Of a stretch of DNA of 27,246 nt, positions 1-8,130 are shown piece by piece. Position numbers and translations under genes: made by a program. The stretch is from VGWB01 sp964614245 (GTDB lineage Bacteria > Bacteroidota > Ignavibacteria > UBA10030), in contig CAZTKU010000014.1 of NCBI GenBank assembly GCA_964614245.1, forward strand, positions 1-27,246, in the 5' to 3' direction. The notes beneath the pieces are model-generated. The model was not told the DNA's origin, made no database searches, and worked only from the letters and a program-made list of their open reading frames with translations. Numbering within the stretch: position 1 is the stretch's first letter; the number at the start of each line of letters is the position of its first letter.

Positions 1-1516
1 CATCCGGCTGGATGCCCGGCACATACACCAGGTCAAATCCATTTTCATCGCAAAACCTGCGCACCAACCGAATTTCTTCTTTCGTGAACGGCTCCTTCTT
101 CACCATCGCACTGAACGAATTCCAGCTCCTTACGGCGACAAGATGGTTCTCCGGGCTCTTGACCCTCTTCAATCTCATCGACTCGAATATCATCCCGATA
201 GCCTTCAGCGGACTTCGCGGGGGAAACGTCATCCAGCAATGAACTGTAAGGATTCCATCCTCCGTCAGCCGATCGATCATCGTCTCGAATGATTCAACGG
301 TCGACAGGTAATTCTCAAACAGAGCTTGCGTCCCGGCCGCTGAGGCGATAAATCCCTCGTGGACAGGCAGGACGATGATATCAAACCGGTCGGCCAGCCG
401 CGCGAGAAAAGAACGCGCTTCCCCGATGACGATATGTACATTCTCGCGGCGGAGGAGATTCGCCGATTCAGCCTTGTACGCTTCAGCCAGCAGCTCCACT
501 AATGCCCCGTTCATCTCGACGCCGGTGACGGACTCTGCTCTGTTGCGAAGCGCTAGATGGATGTCATTGCCGGTCCCCGACCCGAGAACAAGCACTCGCG
601 GCTGTTCCCGCACCTGATACGGCAACGCGAAGAGTGAATGATCGAGCATACTCAGCGCAGATGTATCTCGCACATCCAAGATTGATCCCAGCCATTCTCC
701 ATCGCTGAACACCCCATGCTGATGAGGAATCTTGCCCTGGTACGATAGACTCATCCCCGGCGCATAGCGAAGTGCTGAGCTTTCTATTACTTCCAGCACA
801 CCAAGCGGACCCACCCTCTCGTGCACAATCCGAGCATCCGGAAGGAGAAGAGACTTAGAAAGACTCTTGTACTGGGATCGCTCGGGGCGCGGCAGTGGCA
901 CAACCAGAACAACCACCATCAGGAAAAAAGGCAGACCAATCAACACCATTCCTGTCCGTCGAAGATCAAAAGCTGCCAGCACGAGCGCTGGGACGGTGAT
1001 GAGCGCCATCGCGAAAGGTAAATCGAGGGGATGAATCCATTCCATCAAGAGAACCGCGCCAAGACTGCCGATGCCTGAACCGATGAGGTTCGAGAAGTAG
1101 AGTCGCCCCACTCGATCAGGGTAAATGACAAAGGAAAGACCAATCACCGTGGCGCCAAAGAAGAACGGAAGGAACGCGAGGATATAGAAGAGGAGCAGCT
1201 GCCAGAATCTGACAGGATCCCAAACCATGAGAAAGGGATCAAGAGAAATCTGCGAGACGAGCGGCGGCGAGAGAACCAGTGAGAGAGAGCAAAGGCTGGT
1301 TGCAGCTCCAACAACGAGACTTGCCCGTCGCAGAAGAGAAGATCGAAACAAATAGAGGAGCGTTCCGCTGACGCCAAACCCAAGCAGTGCGACGCTGATG
1401 ATCATGTACGCGAAGTGATACCACTGCGCATACGAAAGAATGCGCATCAGCGACAACTCAAATCCGAGGAGTGCCGCGGAGAGTACTCCAACGATCCACG
1501 CGAGCCGAGTGGTCAT
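1..1516 (-). CDS. Membrane-bound spermidine synthase-like protein (3' end cut by window edge)
   Basis: 505 codons are visible before the left edge. Residues 1-205 are hydrophobic with about five or six predicted membrane segments (for example around 7-28, 36-56, 66-84, 107-131, 142-158, 165-205). Residues 230-500 form a class I SAM-fold domain resembling spermine/spermidine synthases. It has the nucleotide-binding motif VLVLGSGTGND at 308-318 and an acidic residue after the second strand (TGVEMN, 331-336). The position where polyamine synthases carry an Asp proton acceptor reads GEARSFL (365-371), so true aminopropyltransferase activity is uncertain. This membrane plus SpeE-like architecture is a known but poorly characterised family. 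The ATG at 1516 overlaps the TGA of the upstream methyltransferase gene (ATGA), so the two are probably translated together. Family fairly sure, substrate unknown. Confidence 0.8.
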   Translation of the reverse strand, partial: MTTRLAWIVGVLSAALLGFELSLMRILSYAQWYHFAYMIISVALLGFGVSGTLLYLFRSSLLRRASLVVGAATSLCSLSLVLSPPLVSQISLDPFLMVWDPVRFWQLLLFYILAFLPFFFGATVIGLSFVIYPDRVGRLYFSNLIGSGIGSLGAVLLMEWIHPLDLPFAMALITVPALVLAAFDLRRTGMVLIGLPFFLMVVVLVVPLPRPERSQYKSLSKSLLLPDARIVHERVGPLGVLEVIESSALRYAPGMSLSYQGKIPHQHGVFSDGEWLGSILDVRDTSALSMLDHSLFALPYQVREQPRVLVLGSGTGNDIHLALRNRAESVTGVEMNGALVELLAEAYKAESANLLRRENVHIVIGEARSFLARLADRFDIIVLPVHEGFIASAAGTQALFENYLSTVESFETMIDRLTEDGILTVHCWMTFPPRSPLKAIGMIFESMRLKRVKSPENHLVAVRSWNSFSAMVKKEPFTKEEIRLVRRFCDENGFDLVYVPGIQPD

Positions 1517-2265
1517 TGTTGTCTTGTAAGCGGGACAAAGCGGACAGGGGCAATGCTGCGGGTCGTGATCTTGCCTCCCCGTTTCTCGACGAGCACAAGA
1601 TTCTGAACGAAGAAGGGATGACCGACCGGGATCACCATTCGGCCCCCATCCCGGAGCTGCTGGACGAGTGGCGGAGGAACATGCTCAGCGGCAGCGGTAA
1701 CAATGATCGCATCAAACGGTGCGCGCTCCGGCCAGCCATAGTAGCCGTCAGCCCAACGTACCCGCACCTTTCCATACCCTAGCCTCCGCAGCCGTTCTTC
1801 AGCCGACTTTGCAAGCGGCTGAACGATTTCGATCGTCCAGATCGAGTCGACGATCTCCGCGAGGACTGCGGCCTGATACCCAGAGCCGGTGCCAACCTCG
1901 AGCACTCTGTGGCTCTTCTTCAGCGCAAGCAATTCAGTCATGAGCGCGACAATGTACGGCTGGGAGATCGTCTGGCCATATCCGATCGGCAAGGGCCGGT
2001 CCATGTAGGCTTCCCGCAGAATCTCAGACGGAACAAACTGATGACGCGGAACTCGACGCATCGATTGAAGCACGGCAGAATCCATGATGCCTTGCTCCTG
2101 AATCTGCTCGCGCACCATCGCCATTCGACGCTGCTCAAATTCCTTCTCCTGTTGGGAATGAACCGGGGACTTTCGCGGACCCGCTCCAGGATCTGCCGAT
2201 TCGGCGAGAGGGAGAAAGAGGAAGATAAGTAAGAGGAGGAATTGTGGGAGGATTTGACGTATCAT
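1513..2265 (-). CDS. pcm: Secreted protein-L-isoaspartate O-methyltransferase
   Basis: 250 residues. This enzyme family uses SAM to methylate L-isoaspartyl residues in damaged proteins and so starts their repair. The family signature GYGQTISQPYIVALMTELL lies at 95-113 and SAM-binding motif I, VLEVGTGSGYQAA, at 121-133. The C-terminal part also fits (RVRWADGYYGWPE, then DAIIVTAA). Unlike the cytosolic E. coli enzyme, it begins with a clear signal peptide (MIRQILPQFLLLLIFLFLPLAESA), so it should act in the periplasm or at the envelope. Exported Pcm homologues are known in several Gram-negative groups. The stop overlaps the start of the downstream membrane spermidine-synthase-like gene by 4 nt. 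High confidence in family; location is inferred from the signal peptide. Confidence 0.93.
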   Translation of the reverse strand: MIRQILPQFLLLLIFLFLPLAESADPGAGPRKSPVHSQQEKEFEQRRMAMVREQIQEQGIMDSAVLQSMRRVPRHQFVPSEILREAYMDRPLPIGYGQTISQPYIVALMTELLALKKSHRVLEVGTGSGYQAAVLAEIVDSIWTIEIVQPLAKSAEERLRRLGYGKVRVRWADGYYGWPERAPFDAIIVTAAAEHVPPPLVQQLRDGGRMVIPVGHPFFVQNLVLVEKRGGKITTRSIAPVRFVPLTRQQ

Positions 2266-2487
2266 CGTCGCCTCTGTGATCGGTCACGACGAATGTGGTT
2301 GAGCGGCTACCCCTGGATGAGCTTTCTGGATTCCTACCGGCTCACCTTGCACCTCCTCAAGTTACGTGTTTCCTTGTGAGTGTCAAGTGGGCAGGTCTTA
2401 GCCTGTTTCACTGTGGTGCTCACGCGGCTCATCCGCCTTCGGCGGAGATGCGCTCCTGTCTCAAGCTGTCGGACAAATCAAGAAACG
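2266..2487. other. Intergenic region with small hairpins
   Basis: No convincing gene. It carries a short stem-loop TCCGCC-TTC-GGCGGA at 2432-2446. A second, CAAGAAA-CGTCA-TTTCTTG, at 2479-2497 overlaps the stop of the alpha-amylase remnant. Neither is followed by a clear U-tract. The promoter for pcm should lie here, but I could not assign convincing -35/-10 boxes. Confidence 0.4.
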
Positions 2488-2961
2488 TCATTTCTTGTGC
2501 ACGAGAATCGATGCATGACACTTGTGGAGGGAGATTGCCTCGAAGACGGGATTGAAATAGATTGAGTTGATGCCGAGATCGGCGAGATAGTCGAGTCTGT
2601 CCAGCACACCCTGAAGATCGCCCCCGAAGCGCCGTCCGAAAACGTTCTCGTAGAAATTCCCGCTGTGCTTTTTCTCCCACGACTGGAGCTTGTACCAGTC
2701 ACTCGTCCACGGTAAAATGCGCCANNNNNNNNNNNNNNNNNNNNNNNNNNNNNNNNNNNNNNNNNNNNNNNNNNNNNNNNNNNNNNNNNNNNNNNNNNNN
2801 NNNNNNNNNNNNNNNNNNNNNNNNTTGCGGAACCGCTCCGGGAAGATCTGATACCAAACGGCATCTTTCGCCCACTGTGGAACCTAGACTTGACAGAAAC
2901 GCGTCGAGTAAAAAATGAACAGCGCGAGGCAAATGCGGGCGAAGGGCTTCATTATTATCAT
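2488..2961 (-). pseudogene. Truncated alpha-amylase-family (GH13) glycosidase remnant, interrupted by assembly gap
   Basis: From an ATG at 2961 (or 2952) the frame encodes a signal-peptide-like start (MKPFARICLALFIFYS...), then an in-frame TAG at 2886-2884. It continues without a start codon as VPQWAKDAVWYQIFPERFR, the typical N-terminus of secreted GH13 maltogenic amylase/neopullulanase-type enzymes. After the N run, the same frame continues with LPWTSDWYKLQSWEKK, FYENVFGRRFGGDLQGVLDR and LDYLADLGINSIYFNPVFEA. The family's next motif (SLHKYDA) starts as SLHK, then diverges and stops at 2490-2488. Only about 150 of more than 450 expected residues remain and the catalytic residues are absent. 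It is therefore a remnant, with an amber codon near the signal cleavage site and a lost 3' part. Because the gap is next to it, misassembly cannot be excluded. Confidence 0.7.
2725..2824. other. Assembly gap (100 N)
   Basis: Exactly 100 consecutive undetermined bases, the conventional placeholder for a scaffold join of unknown size. It falls inside the alpha-amylase remnant. The flanks are in the same reading frame with the gap counted as 100, but this may be chance. Confidence 0.98.
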
Positions 2962-3009
2962 GCCCCAGATGTTGGGGGAAGAGAAACGCAGGAGATCGTG
3001 AGATGGGCG

Positions 3010-4332
3010 CTACGATTGTTCGCCGGTTTCATCATCCTTCGGTGGCAGGATGCGTCGAACGCGCACACGATCAATCACGCGGTCGTTTACCTGTTCCACG
3101 GTAAACTCGACCCCACTGACTTGAACGCTCTCGCCCTTTTGCGGAATGTGTCCAAGCTGCTCCAGCACAAATCCACCGATGGAGAGGATATCCTTTGGAG
3201 ACAACTCCTGACTAATAAGTCGCTCGACGTCGTTGGTCGTTAGACTTGCATCAAGAACGTATTCATCGTCGCTGACTTTTGTAACCTCAGGCGACTCGCG
3301 GTCAAACTCGTCCTGAATCGGTCCGACGAGTTCTTCCAGCACATTCTCCAGCGTAATGAGGCCGGCCGTTCCTCCATACTCATCGGCAAGAATCACCATG
3401 TGGGTTTTTCGCTGAAGTATCGTCTCGAGGACTCGCTCCAGGTTGGCCGTTTCCGGCAAGAAGGTCGCGTCACGGAGTACCGATTCAAGAGTGAAATCAG
3501 CCTTCAGGTGTCGGTCTTGCTTGAAGATGTCCTTCGTATAAATGATCCCGATGATATTGTCAAGCGAATCCCTATAGACAGGGTAGCGAGAGAACTTGTT
3601 CGTGCGCATGATGTTCACGTTCTCTTGTACCGGGGCTGACACAGAAAGCGTCATCATTTCAGTCCGTGGGACCATTGAATGACGGGCCTGCTTGCGACGG
3701 AAGTCCATCGCATTCAGGACAATGTTCTTACTGGCAACTGAAACCCCCCTTTCCTGAGCCAGCAGGAGGCGCAATTCCTCTTCGGAATGCAGCAGCTCGG
3801 ACTCTCCCGCGGGTTGGATGCCAATGACTCGAAGGATTGCATTCGCAAGCGAGTTTAACGACCAGATGATCGGCTTGAAGACGAGAAAGAATAGCTTGAG
3901 TGGATAGGCGGTCCAGAGTGCGGTGCCGCTTGCTTTCTGGATGGCTAAGGATTTCGGCGCCAGTTCGCCGAGGACAATATGCAAGAAGGTAATGATGGCG
4001 AAGGCGACACCGAATGAAACGGCGGTGACAATCTCCGGTTTAGCGATGCCGATCTTGCCGAGCAAGGGTCGAAGCTGATCTGCCACCAGCGGCTCACCCA
4101 ACCAACCAAGAGCAAGGCTTGCCATCGTGATGCCGAGCTGGGTAGCGGACAGGTACGCATCCAGGTGAGTGATGATTTCCCAGGCAATCTTCGCGCGCCA
4201 GTTGCCCTTCGCCGCGAGAGGCTCAATCTGCGTCGCGCGAACCTTTACGATGGCAAACTCGGCTGCTACGAAGAAACCGTTCAGCAGGACAAAGAAGAGG
4301 ACTAGGGTAATATTAAAGATTACGTCCCACAT
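3010..4332 (-). CDS. CNNM/CBS/CorC-domain transporter (HlyC/CorC family)
   Basis: 440 residues. The N-terminal CNNM (DUF21) membrane domain covers about 1-195, starting FNITLVLFFVLLNGFFVAAEFA and containing further hydrophobic segments (LGITMASLALGWLGE; FGVAFAIITFLHIVLGELAPK). Two CBS repeats lie near 210-335 (MVPRTEMMTL; FSRYPVYRDSLDNIIGIIYTKD; THMVILADEYGGTAGLITLENVLEELVG). A C-terminal CorC_HlyC domain lies near 350-430 (YVLDASLTTNDVERLIS ... GGFVLEQLGHIP). Family members are inner-membrane proteins tied to Mg2+/Co2+ efflux or Na+-driven Mg2+ export; the older hemolysin name is not functional evidence. Full length for the family. It is transcribed towards the amylase remnant, 48 bp away. 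Confidence 0.92.
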   Translation of the reverse strand: MWDVIFNITLVLFFVLLNGFFVAAEFAIVKVRATQIEPLAAKGNWRAKIAWEIITHLDAYLSATQLGITMASLALGWLGEPLVADQLRPLLGKIGIAKPEIVTAVSFGVAFAIITFLHIVLGELAPKSLAIQKASGTALWTAYPLKLFFLVFKPIIWSLNSLANAILRVIGIQPAGESELLHSEEELRLLLAQERGVSVASKNIVLNAMDFRRKQARHSMVPRTEMMTLSVSAPVQENVNIMRTNKFSRYPVYRDSLDNIIGIIYTKDIFKQDRHLKADFTLESVLRDATFLPETANLERVLETILQRKTHMVILADEYGGTAGLITLENVLEELVGPIQDEFDRESPEVTKVSDDEYVLDASLTTNDVERLISQELSPKDILSIGGFVLEQLGHIPQKGESVQVSGVEFTVEQVNDRVIDRVRVRRILPPKDDETGEQS

Positions 4333-4607
4333 GGTGATTGAGCGAACAAGCCATCAGGTCATCGGGCCATCGAATCATCGGGTCGTTGAAGCGCTCTCTC
4401 AACACGGTTGATTCGACCCTTCAACGATGGGCACCGTTTCGTGAATCTTCAGCCTACAATCTTCAATCTACAATCTAGAATTGCAGTCGAATATACCTGA
4501 ATTTCGACTGGCCTTCAAGAACGCGCAACAGCAGCCTGGGGAAATGATCAAATCGGGGCGCTTTGCAGGATGAGCGGGCGAGAATTCTTCTCGAGCGGAA
4601 GAAGGCT
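4333..4607. other. Intergenic region with short imperfect tandem repeats
   Basis: No gene seen. It contains five 8-bp units of the form NCATCRRR (CCATCAGG, TCATCGGG, CCATCGAA, TCATCGGG, TCGTTGAA) at 4351-4390. It also holds two 14-bp units starting CTACAATCT at 4454-4481. It separates the divergent ATPase gene (ends at 4608) from the CNNM gene, both on the minus strand. Confidence 0.6.
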
Positions 4608-7502
4608 TTAGCGTCTGAGCTGCTCAGAGATCCACGAAAGGTAAGCTTCCATCTTACCAAGGAATCTGAGGTAGGCGGTGGACCACTCAACCGGATTCGT
4701 GGGCTCCCGTTTGCCGAGAGATTCCTGGAATACTCTCGACAACGACATAGCTACCCTGTGTTTTCCTTCCTCGACCACAGCTTCAACCGTGGAGGAGTAG
4801 TACGCTCTCAGGTTGCTGATGTCCCACCTCACGCCTGCCTCCGGGGTTTGCTTCGCGAAGAACGAGAGATCGGTCTTCCCGGCCCCCGACATCTCATAGA
4901 TCAAGAGGTTCCATCGCTCCAGAATCTTGCGGAACTCCTCTTCACTCTGACATGCCTCGAGCGGAAGCCGAGCTGCAGCTTCTTCCGTTCCCAGCGAATG
5001 TCGGAAGAGGACATCACCGCCGATGAGCTGGGAGAGCAGGTTCACGTCCTTCCGCGTGCCCAGCACTCGATGAGCAGCTATATACGTTTCACGTTCGAAA
5101 TTCCGCGCGCTCGACGATGCCGGCTGCGGCTGCTGCCGCGCCATCATTTTTATGCGAACCTCGAACTCTGCGTCAGCTATCGCCGACGTTGAAGTCTCAC
5201 GCCCTGACCGCATATCATCGCCAATCGGGGCGGCTCCAGCCCGGGGGAGGTCGAGAATCCGGGCCCGGGTATCCCAGTCAAGCTCATCGAAGTGCTTTGC
5301 CGCTTGCATGGTGGCTGGAAGTGAATCCGCCCTCGCCTGCAGAAGCAGCAGCAGCTTGGTGAACAGGCGATCTTTGTACACCGACTTAAAGTGGGACATG
5401 TCGGCGAGAACATAAAGATCATCCTCCACACACGAGAAGATGGAATTGAAGAGCCGCGCGATGCGATACTCCCCAATCTTCCGATCGTCGATGTACCGCA
5501 TGGTGTAGTCCACCCCGGCCATGGTTGTATCAAAGATCACCGCTTTTTTCCGATGACCACGGATGGTCTGAGGCGTTCCCACTGCCACGTTCCGCAGCGC
5601 CTGCAAACGAAGCTGCAGTTTGGTGTGCAGCGACGTCCCATGGAACGGGACAACGACGCCGATATCAACCGCCCGGCGATGAGGCTGCATGAGGGCGTGT
5701 TTCACCAACTCCATCGTCTTCTTTGTCTGAGGATCGTTGAAGGGGACAATCCTTTTCTTTCCGATATACTGACGGCATGCGGATCGCAAGACGCTCGTAT
5801 CGAGAAAATAGACCCTCCCTTTCGCTTCCGGCGGCGCGGTGACCTTCAGTTGATCGTCGAAGAGGACGGAAGCAACAAATGCTGAGAGCTTGGTGGTTGT
5901 CGCGATCTGAGACGGGAGAAAGATGCACCACTGGGCGTTTCGCCGGGACCACTCGACGAGTTGATTCAATTGCTCCGTCTGAGCGACGTGAAGGAAAATG
6001 TCGCGTTGCAGCCAGGTTTGTGCAAGGTCGCTCGTCGAGTACGATTCCGGGCCGAGTTGAAACGGATCGCCTGCCACAACCATCTTTTCCCTGGCCAGAA
6101 GCGCGAGTGCAGCGAGATGCGGCATCGGCACCGACTCCGCATCGTCGACGATGACAAGGTCGAATTGACCATTCCTGAGGCGTGGGTCGGTGAGGATCGT
6201 GCCGACGGTTGTCGCCACAAACCGCTTCGAGGAGAGAAGTGCACGCTCATCGACCGCAATGAACGCGTCAACATCCTCGGTCACCTTCTTGACCCCACCC
6301 AGCTCCCCTATGCGTTTCACCGCTGCCTGGTACTCTTTGAGCTCGCTGGAATCGATTGGAGCCTGTGCTGACGTCCGCATGAGCTCTGCCGTCAGAGCTT
6401 GCTGCATCGCCTGCAGCCTCTTTTGCTGAGCCTGTTTTTCAGCCAGCTCTTTCTGCGCACCCGCCATCTCTTCCTTGTTGAAGCCCTTCTTCAGTTTTTC
6501 CAACATCGACGCGTTTTGTGCCCTTCCGATGGTCTCCTTAATCCCTTTGAGGTCGTCGTTGACCTTGTCCAACTGCTTCCTGTTGTCGTCGGTCCGCTCG
6601 CGCAGTTCGCTCAGCTTCGCATAGAAGTCCTCGTGAAGGAATTGATGGACCTTTGTCCGCCAGTAGCTTTGCAGAAGCGCCACGCGCTCTTCGAACATCT
6701 TCTTCTTCTCGCTCTTCTGCTCTCCGACTTCGTACTCCAGCGATATCGAGCCCAAGCGCTCAGCGTCAAGCTTCACCGGCAACCCAGCGCGCGTTCCCAC
6801 AGCCTTGATGTCGACACCAAGATCTGCGCTCAGCGCAATCGTTCGGATCGCCGCCTCATCGACAAGTTCATCGCTGTTGGCCACCACGAGAACTCTCTTG
6901 TCCGCCTTGAGGTAGTTCAACGCGGTGAGCGCCAGAAGGTGGGTCTTTCCTGAACGAATTGGACCCCAGATGTACGAAACACGGTTGTTGAGGATGTTCT
7001 TGATGGCCTCTTGCTGCTCCGGCGGTGTCGTAGCCAGGAAGGACGGTTCAAGGTTCGCTGGATGGGCGTTGGCTGGATCCTCCGGATGAAAGAGCGCAGA
7101 GACAACAGGATGAGTGTCTGCGGCGGACCCGAGCGCGTTGATGATGGGCTTGAGATGGTCGTCGTAGCTCCAGATGCATTTGATCTCGGGGAGAATGGCC
7201 CCGAAATTCATCGGAAGAGCAATGGTGATAAATTGATTGTCGAGGCCAATGATTCTCCCTTCGATGGTGACAGGTTCGAGTTGGCCGAACATGAAAGACG
7301 CGCGCTCTATGCCACGGAGGTACAGTTCTTCAGGAACCTCGAAGCGATAGTAAAAATAATCTGCAAAGTTGCCTACGAAGTCGCCACTGAAGAGCGTGAT
7401 TTCACCACGCGCATTCTTAAGCTGATCGGCCTCAGCCTGAAGGGCATTCGCGAGCGTGTTCAGCAATGACGTGGTCGGTGTTTCTGAGCCTGGTGAACCC
7501 AT
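4608..7502 (-). CDS. Divergent superfamily 1 helicase-like ATPase with coiled-coil insertion
   Basis: 964 residues. Residues 1-160 form an unrecognised N-terminal domain. A P-loop (GPIRSGKT) lies at 180-187 after a Q-motif-like PPEQQEAI (160-167). A charged heptad-rich coiled coil (about 262-375) is inserted in RecA domain 1. Walker B is IVDDAE at 451-456 and motif III is GDPFQLGP at 478-485. A GVVVPFHGT segment (615-623) and a motif V-like VGTPQTIRGHRKKAVIFDTT (641-660) mark RecA domain 2. This layout matches Upf1/DNA2-like (SF1B) AAA_11/AAA_12 proteins. However, motif VI, normally N-x-A-x-T-R-A, reads NSIFSCVEDDLYVLAD (686-701) and lacks the arginine finger. The last 200 residues match nothing I recognise. 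The start has no obvious Shine-Dalgarno sequence. Nucleic-acid remodelling is likely; processive helicase activity is doubtful. Confidence 0.75.
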   Translation of the reverse strand: MGSPGSETPTTSLLNTLANALQAEADQLKNARGEITLFSGDFVGNFADYFYYRFEVPEELYLRGIERASFMFGQLEPVTIEGRIIGLDNQFITIALPMNFGAILPEIKCIWSYDDHLKPIINALGSAADTHPVVSALFHPEDPANAHPANLEPSFLATTPPEQQEAIKNILNNRVSYIWGPIRSGKTHLLALTALNYLKADKRVLVVANSDELVDEAAIRTIALSADLGVDIKAVGTRAGLPVKLDAERLGSISLEYEVGEQKSEKKKMFEERVALLQSYWRTKVHQFLHEDFYAKLSELRERTDDNRKQLDKVNDDLKGIKETIGRAQNASMLEKLKKGFNKEEMAGAQKELAEKQAQQKRLQAMQQALTAELMRTSAQAPIDSSELKEYQAAVKRIGELGGVKKVTEDVDAFIAVDERALLSSKRFVATTVGTILTDPRLRNGQFDLVIVDDAESVPMPHLAALALLAREKMVVAGDPFQLGPESYSTSDLAQTWLQRDIFLHVAQTEQLNQLVEWSRRNAQWCIFLPSQIATTTKLSAFVASVLFDDQLKVTAPPEAKGRVYFLDTSVLRSACRQYIGKKRIVPFNDPQTKKTMELVKHALMQPHRRAVDIGVVVPFHGTSLHTKLQLRLQALRNVAVGTPQTIRGHRKKAVIFDTTMAGVDYTMRYIDDRKIGEYRIARLFNSIFSCVEDDLYVLADMSHFKSVYKDRLFTKLLLLLQARADSLPATMQAAKHFDELDWDTRARILDLPRAGAAPIGDDMRSGRETSTSAIADAEFEVRIKMMARQQPQPASSSARNFERETYIAAHRVLGTRKDVNLLSQLIGGDVLFRHSLGTEEAAARLPLEACQSEEEFRKILERWNLLIYEMSGAGKTDLSFFAKQTPEAGVRWDISNLRAYYSSTVEAVVEEGKHRVAMSLSRVFQESLGKREPTNPVEWSTAYLRFLGKMEAYLSWISEQLRR

Positions 7503-7819
7503 GGGTGAGCGGCGATGAAATCCCGTGCATATCCTGAGCGCTGTCGCTCAGTCGAAGACGTCTTTCGTCAGAGCTATGGTATGGAACAACACACAATTCT
7601 TGTGTGGTGAACAACACAACCTGCGCATACCAGCAACGATCAAGGGCTAGTGACGCTTCTATAAAGAGTTCTTGTATTCAGAATGGCACGAGTTATGGCT
7701 CTTTGCCGTCCTGTCGCTCGAGGGTCTCGCACGGAGAGAAAATCGTGATGGAGTGAACCCGGGGGGTGAGAGATTCAGCGGAGGATGAAAACACAATCAC
7801 GGAGAATTTACGCACACGC
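7503..7819. other. Intergenic region with nested inverted repeats
   Basis: About 315 bp without a convincing gene. It has a nested stem-loop: outer arms TGGTATG (7577-7583) and CATACCA (7625-7631), inner hairpin CACACAA-TTC-TTGTGTG (7590-7606). The element sits about 80-130 bp upstream of the ATPase start on the minus strand, so it may be regulatory. The rest (7640-7819) shows nothing I can name. Confidence 0.4.
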
Positions 7820-7993
7820 TCATGGTTTGTCGGGCAGCTCTTCAAATGCGTCTCCGAACAACTCATCCGCGACCGCAGAGGAGTCAAAGAAGCCATAGAA
7901 TTCTGTCCCCGCGAGTCTCTTCTGCTTGAAGTAAATGGCAAGGACAGAGATGGTCACCCCGGCGATCAAACCGAACACGATGTATTTCTTCAT
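7820..7993 (-). CDS. Small single-pass membrane protein, unknown function
   Basis: 57 residues from the ATG at 7993 (start MKKYIVFGLIAGVTIS). An in-frame GTG at 8026 would add 11 residues. I prefer the ATG because GAGAGG and GGGGG tracts precede it and the protein then starts directly with a Lys-Lys plus membrane segment (about 3-20). A short acidic tail ends in FEELPDKP. No family recognised. It lies on the same strand as, and about 140 bp downstream of, the GH20 gene. It could be a small membrane subunit or an unprocessed lipoprotein-like peptide; no Cys supports the latter. Confidence 0.5.
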   Translation of the reverse strand: MKKYIVFGLIAGVTISVLAIYFKQKRLAGTEFYGFFDSSAVADELFGDAFEELPDKP

Positions 7994-8130
7994 GATCCCC
8001 CAAACCCTCTCGTAGAGTGAAGTCACTGATCAAAGAACGTGAGGCAATATAGTGGAAAGTGTCCTCTTTTTCCATTCACGTTCAGACCGGCTCGCCAAGG
8101 GTCAGCACCAGTCCAACAGAGGCAGCATTT

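Noticed and set aside
4820..4900. Second P-loop (SGAGKT) near the C-terminus of the ATPase
   Set aside because: It lacks the preceding beta-strand and a following Walker B; probably a chance match.
4563..5192. 209-codon plus-strand frame antisense to the ATPase 3' end
   Set aside because: Antisense of a conserved-motif gene, composition unlike a protein; a shadow.
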